Shown here one piece after another: positions 54,267 through 63,303 of a stretch of DNA of 64,000 bases. The position numbers and the translations under genes are program-made. The DNA is taken from NCBI RefSeq assembly GCF_039541075.1, contig NZ_BAABFN010000001.1, positions 124,001 through 188,000 of the forward strand, written 5' to 3'. Source of the DNA: Compostibacter hankyongensis (GTDB lineage: Bacteria; Bacteroidota; Bacteroidia; Chitinophagales; Chitinophagaceae). Numbering within the stretch: position 1 is the first letter of the stretch; the number at the start of each line of letters is the position of its first letter. Below the pieces are notes generated by a model. That model searched no databases. It was given only the letters and a program-made list of their open reading frames with translations, and was not told the DNA's origin.

Positions 54267-55031
54267 TCAGAGCCCGCTGATGCTTAACCCGATGGAGTAG
54301 GGATTGAGCGTGGGTCCCGCGCCCTGCTTCAGCAGCGAAGTAAAGGTGTACGACCCGTACAGGCCGAAATTACCCCAACCGATCCGCGCAGTAGCGGCAG
54401 CGCGCCAGCTGTTGAAGAACCGTTTGTCGTTGACCTTCACCACAGACTTGTCTCCGTTGCCGATGATCTTGCCGCGGGTATGCGCATTGGCGAGGGCGCC
54501 CAGCTTTGCGCCTATGGCGACTTTGAATCCCCGGTTGGCATTGTCCGGGAACTGCCGGTAACGGATCTCGATGGGGATTTCCAGAAAGGCGGTCCCCAGC
54601 TTGTAACGCTTATAGGAAGAGTCGGTAGGGAAATTGAGCGTCGGGGTCAGCTTGTTGAGATCGGCGCGCTGATCCTTGAAAAAAATATTGCTGGTGCTTA
54701 CGCCCAGCCCCGCGGCGGCGCTCAGGTGCGAGCCCTTTTGCAGCGGAAAATCGTACATCATGGCAATGTTGAACCCTCTCGAAAAGCCCCCGGTACGGAT
54801 GCTGTCCGGCGTACCCGACCAGCCGTCATAGGTGACCTGGATCATGAGAAAGTCGTGCGCATAGCGTCCGACAGAAGGTCGCATATGGGAAGAAGAGGTA
54901 CGGGCGGGACTTGGTTCGTCCTGGGCGCGGGCGCAGAGACCGGCGGATAAAAACAGGGCCGCGAAAACCAGGAATTTAAACCCAAAACCGTGCTGCCGGT
55001 GAACCGGTGTACTGGAATAAGAATACGTCAT
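54267..55031 (-). CDS. outer-membrane beta-barrel protein (OMP_b-brl type)
   Basis: The ATG at 55031 gives MTYSYSSTPVHRQHGFGFKF then the signal peptide LVFAALFLSAGLCARAQ; in-frame codons further upstream look non-coding. The 254-residue product alternates beta-strands (GFNIAMMYDFPLQKGSHLSAAAG, FLEIPIEIRYRQFP, KVAIGAKLGALANAHTRG, NFGLYGSYTFTSLL) with the family's aromatic ends, an 8-10 stranded barrel of the porin-family type. The start DFLMIQVTYDGW is, in my recollection, common in Chitinophagaceae. The stop codon lies inside a small hairpin GGGCT/AGCCC. Function unknown. Confidence 0.8.
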   Translation of the reverse strand: MTYSYSSTPVHRQHGFGFKFLVFAALFLSAGLCARAQDEPSPARTSSSHMRPSVGRYAHDFLMIQVTYDGWSGTPDSIRTGGFSRGFNIAMMYDFPLQKGSHLSAAAGLGVSTSNIFFKDQRADLNKLTPTLNFPTDSSYKRYKLGTAFLEIPIEIRYRQFPDNANRGFKVAIGAKLGALANAHTRGKIIGNGDKSVVKVNDKRFFNSWRAAATARIGWGNFGLYGSYTFTSLLKQGAGPTLNPYSIGLSISGL

Positions 55032-55161
55032 CAGTATGAAATAATGTTTCTGTGGCTGTCCGCGGTCGCGCGTAAAAGGCCGAAGGTACACAATGGCGCA
55101 AATTTACGGGAAATGTGCACACAGACAACGTGTTAAATATTTCCTAAAAACCGTTGCGGCA

Positions 55162-56247
55162 TTACCGCACGGAAAAACGGTAAACTGTGGTGCTGCGCCA
55201 TTCCCTGCCCGGCGCCAGCACCGTGGACGGAAATTCCGGCCGGTTGGGCGAATCGGGGAAGTGCTGGGTTTCCAGGGCCAGTCCCGCATGAGGGCCGTAC
55301 GACTCTCCCCGTTTGCCCCGCAGCGAGCCGTCCAGGAAGTTACCGGCGTATAGCTGTATACCGGGCTCGGTGGTGAATACTTCCAGCTGCCGCCCGCTGT
55401 GGGGATCATATACGGCCGCCGCCAGGCGGCTCAGGTCGCCCGGCACGTTGAGCGCCCAGCAATGGTCATAGCCATGGCCGAGACCGAGTTGCTCATCGGG
55501 CTCCAGCATCTGTGCGCCCAGCATGGCCGGCTGCCGCAGGTCCATGGGCGTACCGGCAACGGAGCGTATTTCCCCGGTGGGGATCTGGTCCGGCCGGATC
55601 GGCAGAAAACGGTCCGCGTCCACGGTCAGCATTTCATGCAGCACCGTATCCTCCCCGCCCGACAGGTTGAAATAAGCGTGGTTGGTGAGGTTAATGACGG
55701 TTTTTTGATCGGTGACGGCCCGGTAATCGATACGGAGGGCATTTTCATTGTTTAAGGTATAGGTCACCGTTACCTCCAGGTTGCCGGGATAGCCTTCCTC
55801 GCCGTCGGGGCTCAGATAGGAAAGCTCCAGCACCGCCTCGCGGTCGCTTTCCCGGGTAACGGCCTTCCATATTTTTTTGTCAAAGCCCACCTTTCCGCCG
55901 TGCAGGGCATTTCCCCCGTTGTTGATATACAGCGGATAGACCTTGCCGTCCAAGCTGAACTGTCCACCTGCGATGCGGTTGGCAAACCGCCCCACGATAG
56001 CCCCGAAATAGGGCCCGCCTTCGAGGTAGGCCTCCGTAAGATAGCCGTCCAGCTCCGGGAATCCCAGCACGACATCGGCCCAGCCACCGCTGCGGTCCGG
56101 GGCGGTGAGCGACTGTACGATGCCGCCGTAATCCAGGATACCGGCCTTCATGCCGTTTTTGTTCTCAAGCGTATACCGGGTTACCGGGGCTCCGGAACCC
56201 GTTTGTCCAAATGGTTGTTGGTCGATCTGCATACCTGTTTTTAGCAA
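55162..56247 (-). CDS. galM: aldose 1-epimerase (galactose mutarotase)
   Basis: A 361-residue enzyme interconverting alpha and beta anomers of hexoses. Signatures: TLENKNGMKAGILDYGGIVQSL at the N-terminus, GRFANRIAGGQF, NNGGNALHGGKVGFDKKIW, the catalytic-His region INLTNHAYFNLSG and the catalytic-Glu region LEVFTTEPGIQLYAGNF. No signal peptide is apparent, so cytosolic. The Met at position 6 is an alternative start. It diverges from polA across about 120 bp and has no sugar operon around it. Confidence 0.93.
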   Translation of the reverse strand: MLKTGMQIDQQPFGQTGSGAPVTRYTLENKNGMKAGILDYGGIVQSLTAPDRSGGWADVVLGFPELDGYLTEAYLEGGPYFGAIVGRFANRIAGGQFSLDGKVYPLYINNGGNALHGGKVGFDKKIWKAVTRESDREAVLELSYLSPDGEEGYPGNLEVTVTYTLNNENALRIDYRAVTDQKTVINLTNHAYFNLSGGEDTVLHEMLTVDADRFLPIRPDQIPTGEIRSVAGTPMDLRQPAMLGAQMLEPDEQLGLGHGYDHCWALNVPGDLSRLAAAVYDPHSGRQLEVFTTEPGIQLYAGNFLDGSLRGKRGESYGPHAGLALETQHFPDSPNRPEFPSTVLAPGREWRSTTVYRFSVR

Positions 56248-56371
56248 TGTTCGGAATCACAACAGCGGGCTGCGCCCCTGTCACCATGCAAGCCGGGCCG
56301 CCCGGAAATACGGAACGGGACCGCTTGAGCCCCTAAAGATACACATCGCCATTTATACTTACTTTTACAGC

Positions 56372-59200
56372 ATGAGCAAAAAACTCTTTTTACTGGATGC
56401 CATGGCCCTGATCTACCGGGCTTATTATGCGCTGATCCGCAGTCCCCGCATTACCAGCACGGGCCGGAATACCAATGCCCAGTTCGGGTTCACCAATGCC
56501 CTGATAGAATTGCTGAACAAAGAGCAGCCTACCCATATCGCCGTAGCTTTCGACACCCATGCCCCGACCGAGCGGCATTCCGATTTTGCCGATTACAAAG
56601 CCAACCGGGAAGATACGCCCGAGGATATCCTGAGCGCCCTGCCGGATATCAAACGCATTATCGCCGGATTTTGTATTCCGGTGCTCGAATCCGACGGGTA
56701 CGAGGCCGACGATATCATCGGTACGCTGGCGCTGGAGGCTGCCGAGCAGGGATATGAGGTATACATGGTTACCCCGGACAAGGATTACGGGCAGCTGGTA
56801 AGCGACCGCGTTTTTATTTATAAACCGGCCTACCAGGGCGGCAAGGTGGAGATCATGGGCCCGAAGGAGGTCTGCGAAAAATGGAACATCGGCCGCGTAT
56901 CGCAGGTCGTGGACATCCTGGGGCTGATGGGAGATGCCGTGGACAACATCCCCGGTATTGCCGGGGTGGGCGAAAAAACGGCCGCCAAGCTGCTGCAGGA
57001 GTACGATACCCTCGAGAATGTGCTGGCCAATGCCGCGGTGATCAAAGGAAAGCTCGGGGAAAAGATACGGGCCGGCGCGGAGGATGCCCTGCTTTCCAAA
57101 AAGCTGGCCACCATCATCACCAATGTTCCGGTAAAGTTCCACGAAGAGGATTTCCGCAAATGCGAACCCGACCGTGCCCTGCTGAGCGAGGTGTTCACGG
57201 AACTTGAGTTCCGCACCCTCGGGAAGCGGGTACTGGGCGAAGATATTCTCCCGGCCCCGGCCCCTGCTGCGCCTGAGCCGGGCCGGCAGACCGATCTCTT
57301 CGAAGCGGTAACGGTGGTGACGGTAACGAAGACAACGGTGGAAACCGGGCCGGATGAGCCGGGATCGCAGGCCCTGCCTTTACGGGACATCGGCAATACC
57401 CCGCACACCTATCACCTGACGGATACGGCCGAAAGCCGCGCCGCGCTGATCGAGGCGCTGCTGCAGCAGAAGGCCTGCTGCTTCGATACGGAAACCACCG
57501 GCACCAATGCCAACCAGGTGGAGATCGTGGGCATGAGCTTTGCCTTTGCGCCGGGCACGGCGTATTACGTGCCGCTTCCCTCCGGACAGGAAGAGGCGCG
57601 GGAGATACTGGAAACCTTCCGCCCCGTATTTGAAAAGGAGGACCTCCTGTTTATCGGGCAGAACATCAAGTACGACCTGCTGGTGATCCGCTGGTACGGC
57701 CTGGATATCCGCGGCCCCCTGTTCGATACCATGCTGGCCCATTACCTTATCGAGCCGGAGGGCCGGCGGGGAATGGACGTGCTGGCCGCCCAGTATCTGG
57801 GCTATGCCCCGGTGTCCATAGAAACCCTTATCGGGAAAAAAGGAAAGCAGCAGGGCAATATGCGGGATGTGCCCCTGGAGCAGATCAAGGAATATGCAGC
57901 CGAAGATGCCGACATCACCCTGCAGCTGAAAGCGCAGTTCGAGCCGCTGCTGAAGGAAAAGGCGGTGGAAAAGGTTTTTTACGAGGTGGAGACCCCGCTG
58001 GTAAAAGTGCTGGCGGACATGGAATACGAGGGCGTGGCCATGGACGTCCGCGCGCTGGAAGAGTTTTCCCGGAAGCTGGAAACGGAGATCGCGGAGACGG
58101 AGGCCAGCGTTTACCGGCAGGCCGGCACCCGTTTTAACCTCTCCTCGCCGCGGCAGCTGGGCGTCGTGCTGTTTGAGCACCTGCAGCTGGAGCCCAGCGC
58201 GAAAAAAACGCGCACCGGCCAGTATGCCACCGGCGAGGATGTGCTGCTGAAGCTGTCCCACAAGCACGGTATTGTTGCCGATATCCTGACTTACCGGGAG
58301 CTCACCAAGCTAAAGTCCACTTACGTAGATGCGCTGCCCCAGATGATCAACCCGCGCACGGGCCGGGTACATACCTCGTTCAACCAGGCGGTGGCCGTTA
58401 CCGGGCGGCTCAGCTCCAACAACCCCAACCTCCAGAATATACCCATCCGCACCGAGCGGGGCAGGGAGGTCCGGAAGGCCTTTGTGCCGCGGAGCGACGA
58501 TTTTGTGCTGCTGTCGGCCGACTATTCGCAGATCGAGCTGCGGATCATTGCGGCCATCAGCGGGGATGCGGAGATGACAACGGCCTTTAAGCAAAAAACC
58601 GATATCCATGCCGCCACCGCGGCCCGGGTGTATGGTATTGCGCCGGAGGACGTAACCCGCGAGATGCGGAGCAATGCCAAAGCGGTGAACTTCGGCATCA
58701 TCTACGGCGTGAGCGCATTCGGGCTGGCGGAAAACCTGGGCATATCGCGGGGAGAAGCCCGGACGCTGATCGACAATTATTTTTTACAGTATCCCGGTAT
58801 CAAAACGTATATGGAAGACCGTGTCCGCTTTGCAAAAGAGCACGGCTATGCGGAAACCCTCATGGGGCGAAAGCGCTGGCTCCGGGATATCAACTCCACC
58901 AATGCCGTGGTGAGGGGATTTGCCGAACGCAATGCCATCAATATGCCTATCCAGGGCACGGCGGCGGATATGATCAAGCTGGCGATGATCCGTATCGCCC
59001 GGGAAATGAAAAAGGCGGGTCTTCGTTCGCGGATGGTGCTGCAGGTGCACGATGAGCTGGTATTTGATACGCACCGCGACGAGGTGCAGGTGCTGGAGGC
59101 CATCGTGCGGGAAGGCATGATACAGGCCCTGCCCCTCCCGCTGGGCGTGCCGGTTGAGGTGGAAGTGGGCACGGGAGGCAACTGGCTGGAGGCGCACTAA
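56372..59200 (+). CDS. polA: DNA polymerase I, with 5' nuclease and proofreading domains
   Basis: The ATG at 56372 gives MSKKLFLLDAMALIYRAYY, the standard PolA start; 74 open codons upstream are rejected because they overlap galM antisense. The 942 residues contain the 5'-3' nuclease domain (1-290: AFDTHAPTERH, ESDGYEADDIIGTLA, GDAVDNIPGI with helix-hairpin-helix), a Pro/Thr linker near 310-335, a complete 3'-5' exonuclease domain (CFDTETTG; FIGQNIKYDLLVI; EYAAEDADI), and the polymerase with motif A LLSADYSQIELRII, motif B MRSNAKAVNFGIIYG and motif C VLQVHDELVFD. Intact exonuclease residues imply proofreading, unlike many PolA enzymes. Confidence 0.97.
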   Translation: MSKKLFLLDAMALIYRAYYALIRSPRITSTGRNTNAQFGFTNALIELLNKEQPTHIAVAFDTHAPTERHSDFADYKANREDTPEDILSALPDIKRIIAGFCIPVLESDGYEADDIIGTLALEAAEQGYEVYMVTPDKDYGQLVSDRVFIYKPAYQGGKVEIMGPKEVCEKWNIGRVSQVVDILGLMGDAVDNIPGIAGVGEKTAAKLLQEYDTLENVLANAAVIKGKLGEKIRAGAEDALLSKKLATIITNVPVKFHEEDFRKCEPDRALLSEVFTELEFRTLGKRVLGEDILPAPAPAAPEPGRQTDLFEAVTVVTVTKTTVETGPDEPGSQALPLRDIGNTPHTYHLTDTAESRAALIEALLQQKACCFDTETTGTNANQVEIVGMSFAFAPGTAYYVPLPSGQEEAREILETFRPVFEKEDLLFIGQNIKYDLLVIRWYGLDIRGPLFDTMLAHYLIEPEGRRGMDVLAAQYLGYAPVSIETLIGKKGKQQGNMRDVPLEQIKEYAAEDADITLQLKAQFEPLLKEKAVEKVFYEVETPLVKVLADMEYEGVAMDVRALEEFSRKLETEIAETEASVYRQAGTRFNLSSPRQLGVVLFEHLQLEPSAKKTRTGQYATGEDVLLKLSHKHGIVADILTYRELTKLKSTYVDALPQMINPRTGRVHTSFNQAVAVTGRLSSNNPNLQNIPIRTERGREVRKAFVPRSDDFVLLSADYSQIELRIIAAISGDAEMTTAFKQKTDIHAATAARVYGIAPEDVTREMRSNAKAVNFGIIYGVSAFGLAENLGISRGEARTLIDNYFLQYPGIKTYMEDRVRFAKEHGYAETLMGRKRWLRDINSTNAVVRGFAERNAINMPIQGTAADMIKLAMIRIAREMKKAGLRSRMVLQVHDELVFDTHRDEVQVLEAIVREGMIQALPLPLGVPVEVEVGTGGNWLEAH

Positions 59201-59251
59201 GGGATGAGAAAAGGGGTTGTATAATTAAAGTGCGTTTATTATTTTTCGGTT

Positions 59252-59788
59252 ATGATTGTGACGCCCCGTTTGTTTTTATACGCATGTGAGCTAAAACATT
59301 ATGAAGCCGTTCTGCAGGGCGGGGACGCGCTGTCCCGGTTGCTGAACACCGAGGTGCCCGAAAAATGGACGGAGACGCCGGAGCTGGTGCTGGTGGCTTT
59401 TGATAAAATGAAGTCGGACCCTTCCCTGCTGGGTTGGTTTTTTTATTTTATCGTGCACCAGCGGGATAACCGGCTTATCGGTACCGGCGGTTTCAAAGGC
59501 AAGCCTTCTGCCTCCGGAGCGGTGGAGATCGGCTACGAGATCGTTCCCGATTACCGGGACCAGGGCTATGCCACCGAAACGGCCTCTGCCCTGATCGACT
59601 TTGCCTTTTCCCACTCCGAGATCCGCAAGGTGGTAGGCCATACCCTTTCCGAGTTCGATGCTGCGGTGCGGGTGCTGCAAAAGGCCGGGCTGCAGTTTGT
59701 AAAAACCGAGGGAAGCGGCGACCTGTGCCGCTGGGAGATCACGCGGGCCGCCTATACCGGCGGGCGCACGGCCCCGGGCCGGAAATAG
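59252..59788 (+). CDS. GNAT-family N-acetyltransferase
   Basis: A 178-residue acyltransferase of the RimJ/RimL-like group (Acetyltransf_3). The start is MIVTPRLFLYACELKHYEAV, the acceptor core RLIGTGGFKGKPSASGAVEIGYEI is near residues 75-95, and the acetyl-CoA pyrophosphate loop is DYRDQGYATETASALI (Q/RxxGxA type) followed by VVGHTLSEFDAAVRVLQKAG. The substrate cannot be told. It is 51 bp after polA. Confidence 0.87.
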   Translation: MIVTPRLFLYACELKHYEAVLQGGDALSRLLNTEVPEKWTETPELVLVAFDKMKSDPSLLGWFFYFIVHQRDNRLIGTGGFKGKPSASGAVEIGYEIVPDYRDQGYATETASALIDFAFSHSEIRKVVGHTLSEFDAAVRVLQKAGLQFVKTEGSGDLCRWEITRAAYTGGRTAPGRK

Positions 59789-59809
59789 GACCGGCAGGAG
59801 AACAGTTGT

Positions 59810-61246
59810 TTAGCCGTTCTCATTTTGTGCTATCAACGTATTGGCCCCTACAGTATAAGCATAAGCTGCAGCAGGAATAAAATTAAGTTTCACATCATCG
59901 TAAACCTTTGTTTCCTGTACAGAGATCGTTGTAACAAGTGCCTCCTGTAAATGATTTTCTTTACAGAATTTTAATAAACTTTTTAATTCTTTCGGTTTTT
60001 CCACATATCGGTTGGTCCACTTTATTTCTAAAGCCCATACAGGCTGAAGATTTTTGTTGCTGATGCCGACCATATCCACCTCACCTTTACTCCACCTGGC
60101 ATACCAGGGCCTGAAATTACTCCGGTGCAACCATTGAGCATAGATAGCTGTCTCTGCTAACGCCCCCATTGCATCGTCGCTGGACTGGATAGGAGAAAAC
60201 AAAGCAGAACGAAGGGACGGATTTGTCAGGTAAATTTTAAAAAAGTTGTCTCGTTGAAAACGCCTCCCGGCCTGGTCAACTCGTCTTACAATTTTGATCA
60301 GAAAGGCAGCTTCCAGATATTCCAGATATTTTTTTATGACTTTTTTGGGCGTTCCGGATTGAATGCTCAGCGTTTCAATAGAAAACTCATTAGCTGAATT
60401 ATACGCTATCGTAGTAAATAAAGAATTTAGTTCTTGTACATCGCTGATGCCATATATGCCCGGCAGATCCCGCAATAGTACTTTGTCTACTACGTCGTTT
60501 CTAATGAATCGTTCCGGGTTGTTTCTGACCGATTCCGAAAAAATGGCTTCAGGATAGCCACCAAAGTTAATGTAGTCGGTAAATAATTTGTTGAAATGGA
60601 CTATATCCGGAGCCTGATAAAAAGTGGCATGATAAAGGCCAAAAGGAAATTTGGTTTCCTGGGTCAGGCTGCCCAGTTTCTGCATATTAATGAATTCATA
60701 GAAAGTAAGGGGGGGAAGCATAAAGTCGGTAAAACGCCCGGCCCCACTTTCCTGACTTTTATATTTTAAGGCGGCGGCGGCAGACCCGGATGCAATAAAT
60801 CGTACCCCCCGATAACTTTCCACTAAAGATTTTAAATGAACATCCCAGTCTTTTAAATATTGGATTTCGTCAAATATCACATACCATCCGGTTGTTTTTT
60901 CCTTTTCTCCCAAAGCTTCCCGGCCATATTGAAACAATAGTTCTAATCCGAGATTATTGTAAATGGGATTTTCAACAGTAATAAACAAAATACGACGCGG
61001 ACTGACATCCTGATTCAGTAACGTTTGAATAAGATGATGGAGCATTACTGTTTTTCCAATCCTTCGGGGACCCATCAGTACAACGGCCCGTTGAACAGAT
61101 AAATCGGTACAAAGGGAGGAGAACTGTTCAAAATAAGCTCTGCGGGGCATATCCTGAAAAAAGGCATCAATGGAATTGCTGGTCCACCATGGATTTTCGA
61201 AGCGAATACGCTCAAGTATCTGAGAAATAGCAATACTTTTAAGCAT
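59810..61246 (-). CDS. AAA_14/DUF4143 ATP-binding protein
   Basis: A 478-residue protein. Walker A is VLMGPRRIGKTVMLHHL at about residues 56-72, Walker B YVIFDEIQYLKDW, sensor RFIASGSAAAAL, and the C-terminal DUF4143 domain has SGAGRFTDFMLPPLTFYEF, YINFGGYPEAIF and WYARWSKGEVDMVGI, the last resembling a nuclease-like ExD(I/V)xK pattern. Family members are typical accessory genes scattered in Bacteroidota. By eye the gene is clearly more A+T-rich than polA or galM, which fits acquisition from outside. Upstream sits a nested inverted-repeat array (61256-61324). Confidence 0.88.
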   Translation of the reverse strand: MLKSIAISQILERIRFENPWWTSNSIDAFFQDMPRRAYFEQFSSLCTDLSVQRAVVLMGPRRIGKTVMLHHLIQTLLNQDVSPRRILFITVENPIYNNLGLELLFQYGREALGEKEKTTGWYVIFDEIQYLKDWDVHLKSLVESYRGVRFIASGSAAAALKYKSQESGAGRFTDFMLPPLTFYEFINMQKLGSLTQETKFPFGLYHATFYQAPDIVHFNKLFTDYINFGGYPEAIFSESVRNNPERFIRNDVVDKVLLRDLPGIYGISDVQELNSLFTTIAYNSANEFSIETLSIQSGTPKKVIKKYLEYLEAAFLIKIVRRVDQAGRRFQRDNFFKIYLTNPSLRSALFSPIQSSDDAMGALAETAIYAQWLHRSNFRPWYARWSKGEVDMVGISNKNLQPVWALEIKWTNRYVEKPKELKSLLKFCKENHLQEALVTTISVQETKVYDDVKLNFIPAAAYAYTVGANTLIAQNENG

Positions 61247-61255
61247 AAAAAGGGC

Positions 61256-61324
61256 TTATTTTCCACAAAAATAACAAATAAGGGTAAAAAAAGGACCTTA
61301 TTTCAACAAAAAGTGGAAAATAAG
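61256..61324. repeat. nested inverted repeats upstream of the DUF4143 gene
   Basis: Outer arms CTTATTTCCAC (61256-61266) and GTGGAAAATAAG (61313-61324) pair apart from one extra base. Inner arms AAATAAGG (61276-61283) and CCTTATTT (61296-61303) pair perfectly. The motif AAATAAG or its inverse thus occurs four times within 69 bp, starting 10 bp before the start codon. It may be an operator for the gene or an end of a transferred segment. Confidence 0.55.
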
Positions 61325-61373
61325 AGCATTTCCGGGGCAGGAAGAACTTACAGACCAACAGATTTAAAGCCGC

Positions 61374-61994
61374 TTATGCAAAGGCGCCCGGCAGCTGTCC
61401 CGCTCCTTCCCGGAGCACGGTCGCGCCGCCGTCTGTGCAATCCACTACCGTGGAGGGCACTGTGCCGCCGACGCCCCCGTCGACCACGATATCCACCAGA
61501 TGCCCGAACTTTTCATGGATGATCTCCGGATCGGTGTAATCCTCCACATGAGGGTCTTCCGGCAGCGACGTGCTCATGATGGGATTGCCCAGCTCCCTGA
61601 CGATGCTGCGGCAGATCAGGTTGTCCGGCACCCGGATGCCCACCGTGTTTTTCCGGGTTTTCAGCATTTTGGGGACCTGCTTGCTGGCCGGCAGGATGAA
61701 AGTAAATGGGCCCGGCAGCGCGCTTTTCAGCAGCCGGAAAAGGGGGGTGTCCACGCTTTTGGCAAAGTCCGCCAGATGGCTCAGATCGTGGCAGACAAAG
61801 GAAAACTGCGCCTTGGCGGGGTCGATATGCTTGATGCGGCAGATCCGCTCGACGGATTCGTGCTGAAAGATATCGCAACCGAGACCGTACACGGTATCGG
61901 TGGGATAGATGATGATGCCGCCGTCTCTCAGGCAGGAAACGATCTGCTGCAGGGGACGGGGATTCGGATTTTCGGGGTGCAGACGTAGTAACAT
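61374..61994 (-). CDS. YrdC/Sua5 family protein (YciO-like threonylcarbamoyl-AMP synthase)
   Basis: A 206-residue protein, the length of E. coli YciO. Motifs: LHPENPNPRPLQQIV at the start, GGIIIYPTDTVYGLGCDIF (the KxR...SxN-type nucleotide-site strand), RICRIKHIDPAKAQFSF, ALPGPFTFILPASKQVPK, KNTVGIRVPDN and PIMSTSLP. The family makes threonylcarbamoyl-AMP for tRNA t6A37; YciO-type members have weaker or uncertain activity, so it may not be the main TsaC of the cell. Confidence 0.88.
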   Translation of the reverse strand: MLLRLHPENPNPRPLQQIVSCLRDGGIIIYPTDTVYGLGCDIFQHESVERICRIKHIDPAKAQFSFVCHDLSHLADFAKSVDTPLFRLLKSALPGPFTFILPASKQVPKMLKTRKNTVGIRVPDNLICRSIVRELGNPIMSTSLPEDPHVEDYTDPEIIHEKFGHLVDIVVDGGVGGTVPSTVVDCTDGGATVLREGAGQLPGAFA

Positions 61995-62076
61995 ACATTA
62001 AAGTTAAACATTTTCCGGCCTCAGGCAACAGCTCCGGTGCGATGCCGGATGTCTTAACAGGCGGCCGGCCGCAATG

Positions 62077-62601
62077 TTATCCCCGCAACCGTTCTACGGC
62101 TTTCAGGGCTTGTCTTACCCGCTGCCGGTGACTGCCCCGGATCCCGGCCCAGGGCGTCCCGCTGTTGATAACGATATCCCGGTAAACATGATGAAAATAC
62201 CGGCGCATCTCCGGCTCCGGATGCTCGCGCTGGGGATCGTCCTGCCAGGGGATGTCGATATCGGTGAGCAGATAAAGGTCGTATTTCCTTTCGGCGATGC
62301 GGCGGAGGATACGGTAATCGCATTGGCCGTAGGCATGTTCGCTCCAGACTTTGATCACATAGAGGTCGGTATCGCAAAAAAGGAGTCCCCCTCCGGCCCG
62401 GGCGGCAGCTTCATCTTCTGTCTGCAGCTGTCCGGCCGCGATCTGCAGGAGATCCTCTTCTCCGTAAGGGCGCTGCAGGCGGTCGAGGTAGCCGCGGGCA
62501 TATTCCGGCACCCAGGGTGTTTGGTAATGCTGCGCCAGCGCTTCGCTCAGCGTGCTTTTCCCGGTGGATTCCGGTCCGATGATGACCACCTTCTTTAACA
62601 T
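62077..62601 (-). CDS. NadR-like ATPase, probable nicotinamide riboside kinase
   Basis: The ATG at 62601 gives MLKKVVIIGPESTGKSTLSE with the P-loop at residues 9-16; sequence open further upstream is the 3' end of pnuC in another frame. The 174-residue AAA_28 protein carries VPEYARGYLDRL, LLFCDTDLYVIKVWSEHAYG and YLLTDIDIPWQDDPQREHP, all matching the kinase half of NadR. It lacks the HTH and the adenylyltransferase half. It overlaps pnuC by 7 bp, so the pair would import a pyridine (or thiamine-like) riboside and trap it by phosphorylation. Confidence 0.88.
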   Translation of the reverse strand: MLKKVVIIGPESTGKSTLSEALAQHYQTPWVPEYARGYLDRLQRPYGEEDLLQIAAGQLQTEDEAAARAGGGLLFCDTDLYVIKVWSEHAYGQCDYRILRRIAERKYDLYLLTDIDIPWQDDPQREHPEPEMRRYFHHVYRDIVINSGTPWAGIRGSHRQRVRQALKAVERLRG

Positions 62602-63224
62602 ACCGCCGCCATTTGTTTTTCCCGGATCTTTTTCCAGGCCAGGAATCCCAGCCAGGCGATCACGACATAAAAGATATTGAGCGCACAGAAGAGCATCAGC
62701 TTTTTGATAAAAAAGAGCGGGATGGCCACGGCGTCGGCGATCAGCAGGGCCAGCCAGTTCTCGATCTTGCGGCGCGCCAGCAGCCACATACCGCTGCAGC
62801 CCATGGCGGAGCAGAAGGAGTCCAGTCCCGGTACGTTGTTGATCTTATAGGTGCTGAGCCACCAGTAAAGAACGGCCCAGAGCACGGCAAAGATGAGCCC
62901 GGCCGTGAGCAGCTCCTTCCGCGAGCACCAGCTGACCGGCGTTTCATGCTGCTGCCGGTCTTTGCGCGTCCACACATACCAGCCGTAAACGCTCATGACC
63001 AGGTAATACAGGCTGAGTCCGATATCGGGGTACAGCCGGTACTCCTCCTGCACAAAGATGGAGATGCTGATCAGGATACCGGCTATGCCGGTGGGATAGA
63101 CCCATACGCTGTTGGCCTTGGAGGCAAATACGCTCACGATCGCAAAAAATACCGCCAGCCCTTCCGCCCAGCTCATATTCTCTATACCCTGAAGCACGCC
63201 CTCGTATACATCGTATATGCTCAT
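62595..63224 (-). CDS. pnuC: nicotinamide riboside transporter PnuC
   Basis: A 209-residue inner-membrane protein with about seven TM helices: LAVFFAIVSVFASKANSVWVYP, ISISIFVQEEYRLYPDIGLSLYYLVMSVYGWYVW, then LLTAGLIFAVLWAVLYWWL, and the C-terminal WLALLIADAVAIPLFFIKKL. The family facilitates uptake of nicotinamide riboside; PnuT relatives carry thiamine, but no TPP riboswitch was seen upstream, which favours the NAD-salvage reading with the overlapping NadR-like kinase. A terminator (63241-63276) separates it from the Nfu gene upstream. Confidence 0.92.
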   Translation of the reverse strand: MSIYDVYEGVLQGIENMSWAEGLAVFFAIVSVFASKANSVWVYPTGIAGILISISIFVQEEYRLYPDIGLSLYYLVMSVYGWYVWTRKDRQQHETPVSWCSRKELLTAGLIFAVLWAVLYWWLSTYKINNVPGLDSFCSAMGCSGMWLLARRKIENWLALLIADAVAIPLFFIKKLMLFCALNIFYVVIAWLGFLAWKKIREKQMAAVC

Positions 63225-63240
63225 CCGTTAGCCATTATGG

Positions 63241-63276
63241 AAAAAACAAACCCCGCAGACCGTCTGGGCTGCGGGG
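63241..63276 (-). terminator. rho-independent terminator after the Nfu gene
   Basis: CCCCGCAG (63251-63258) pairs with CTGCGGGG (63269-63276); on the minus strand the stem is followed by TTTGTTTTTT. It lies 28 bp after the Nfu stop and before pnuC. Confidence 0.75.
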
Positions 63277-63303
63277 CATAAAGATAATCAACGCTGCGGG
63301 CTT

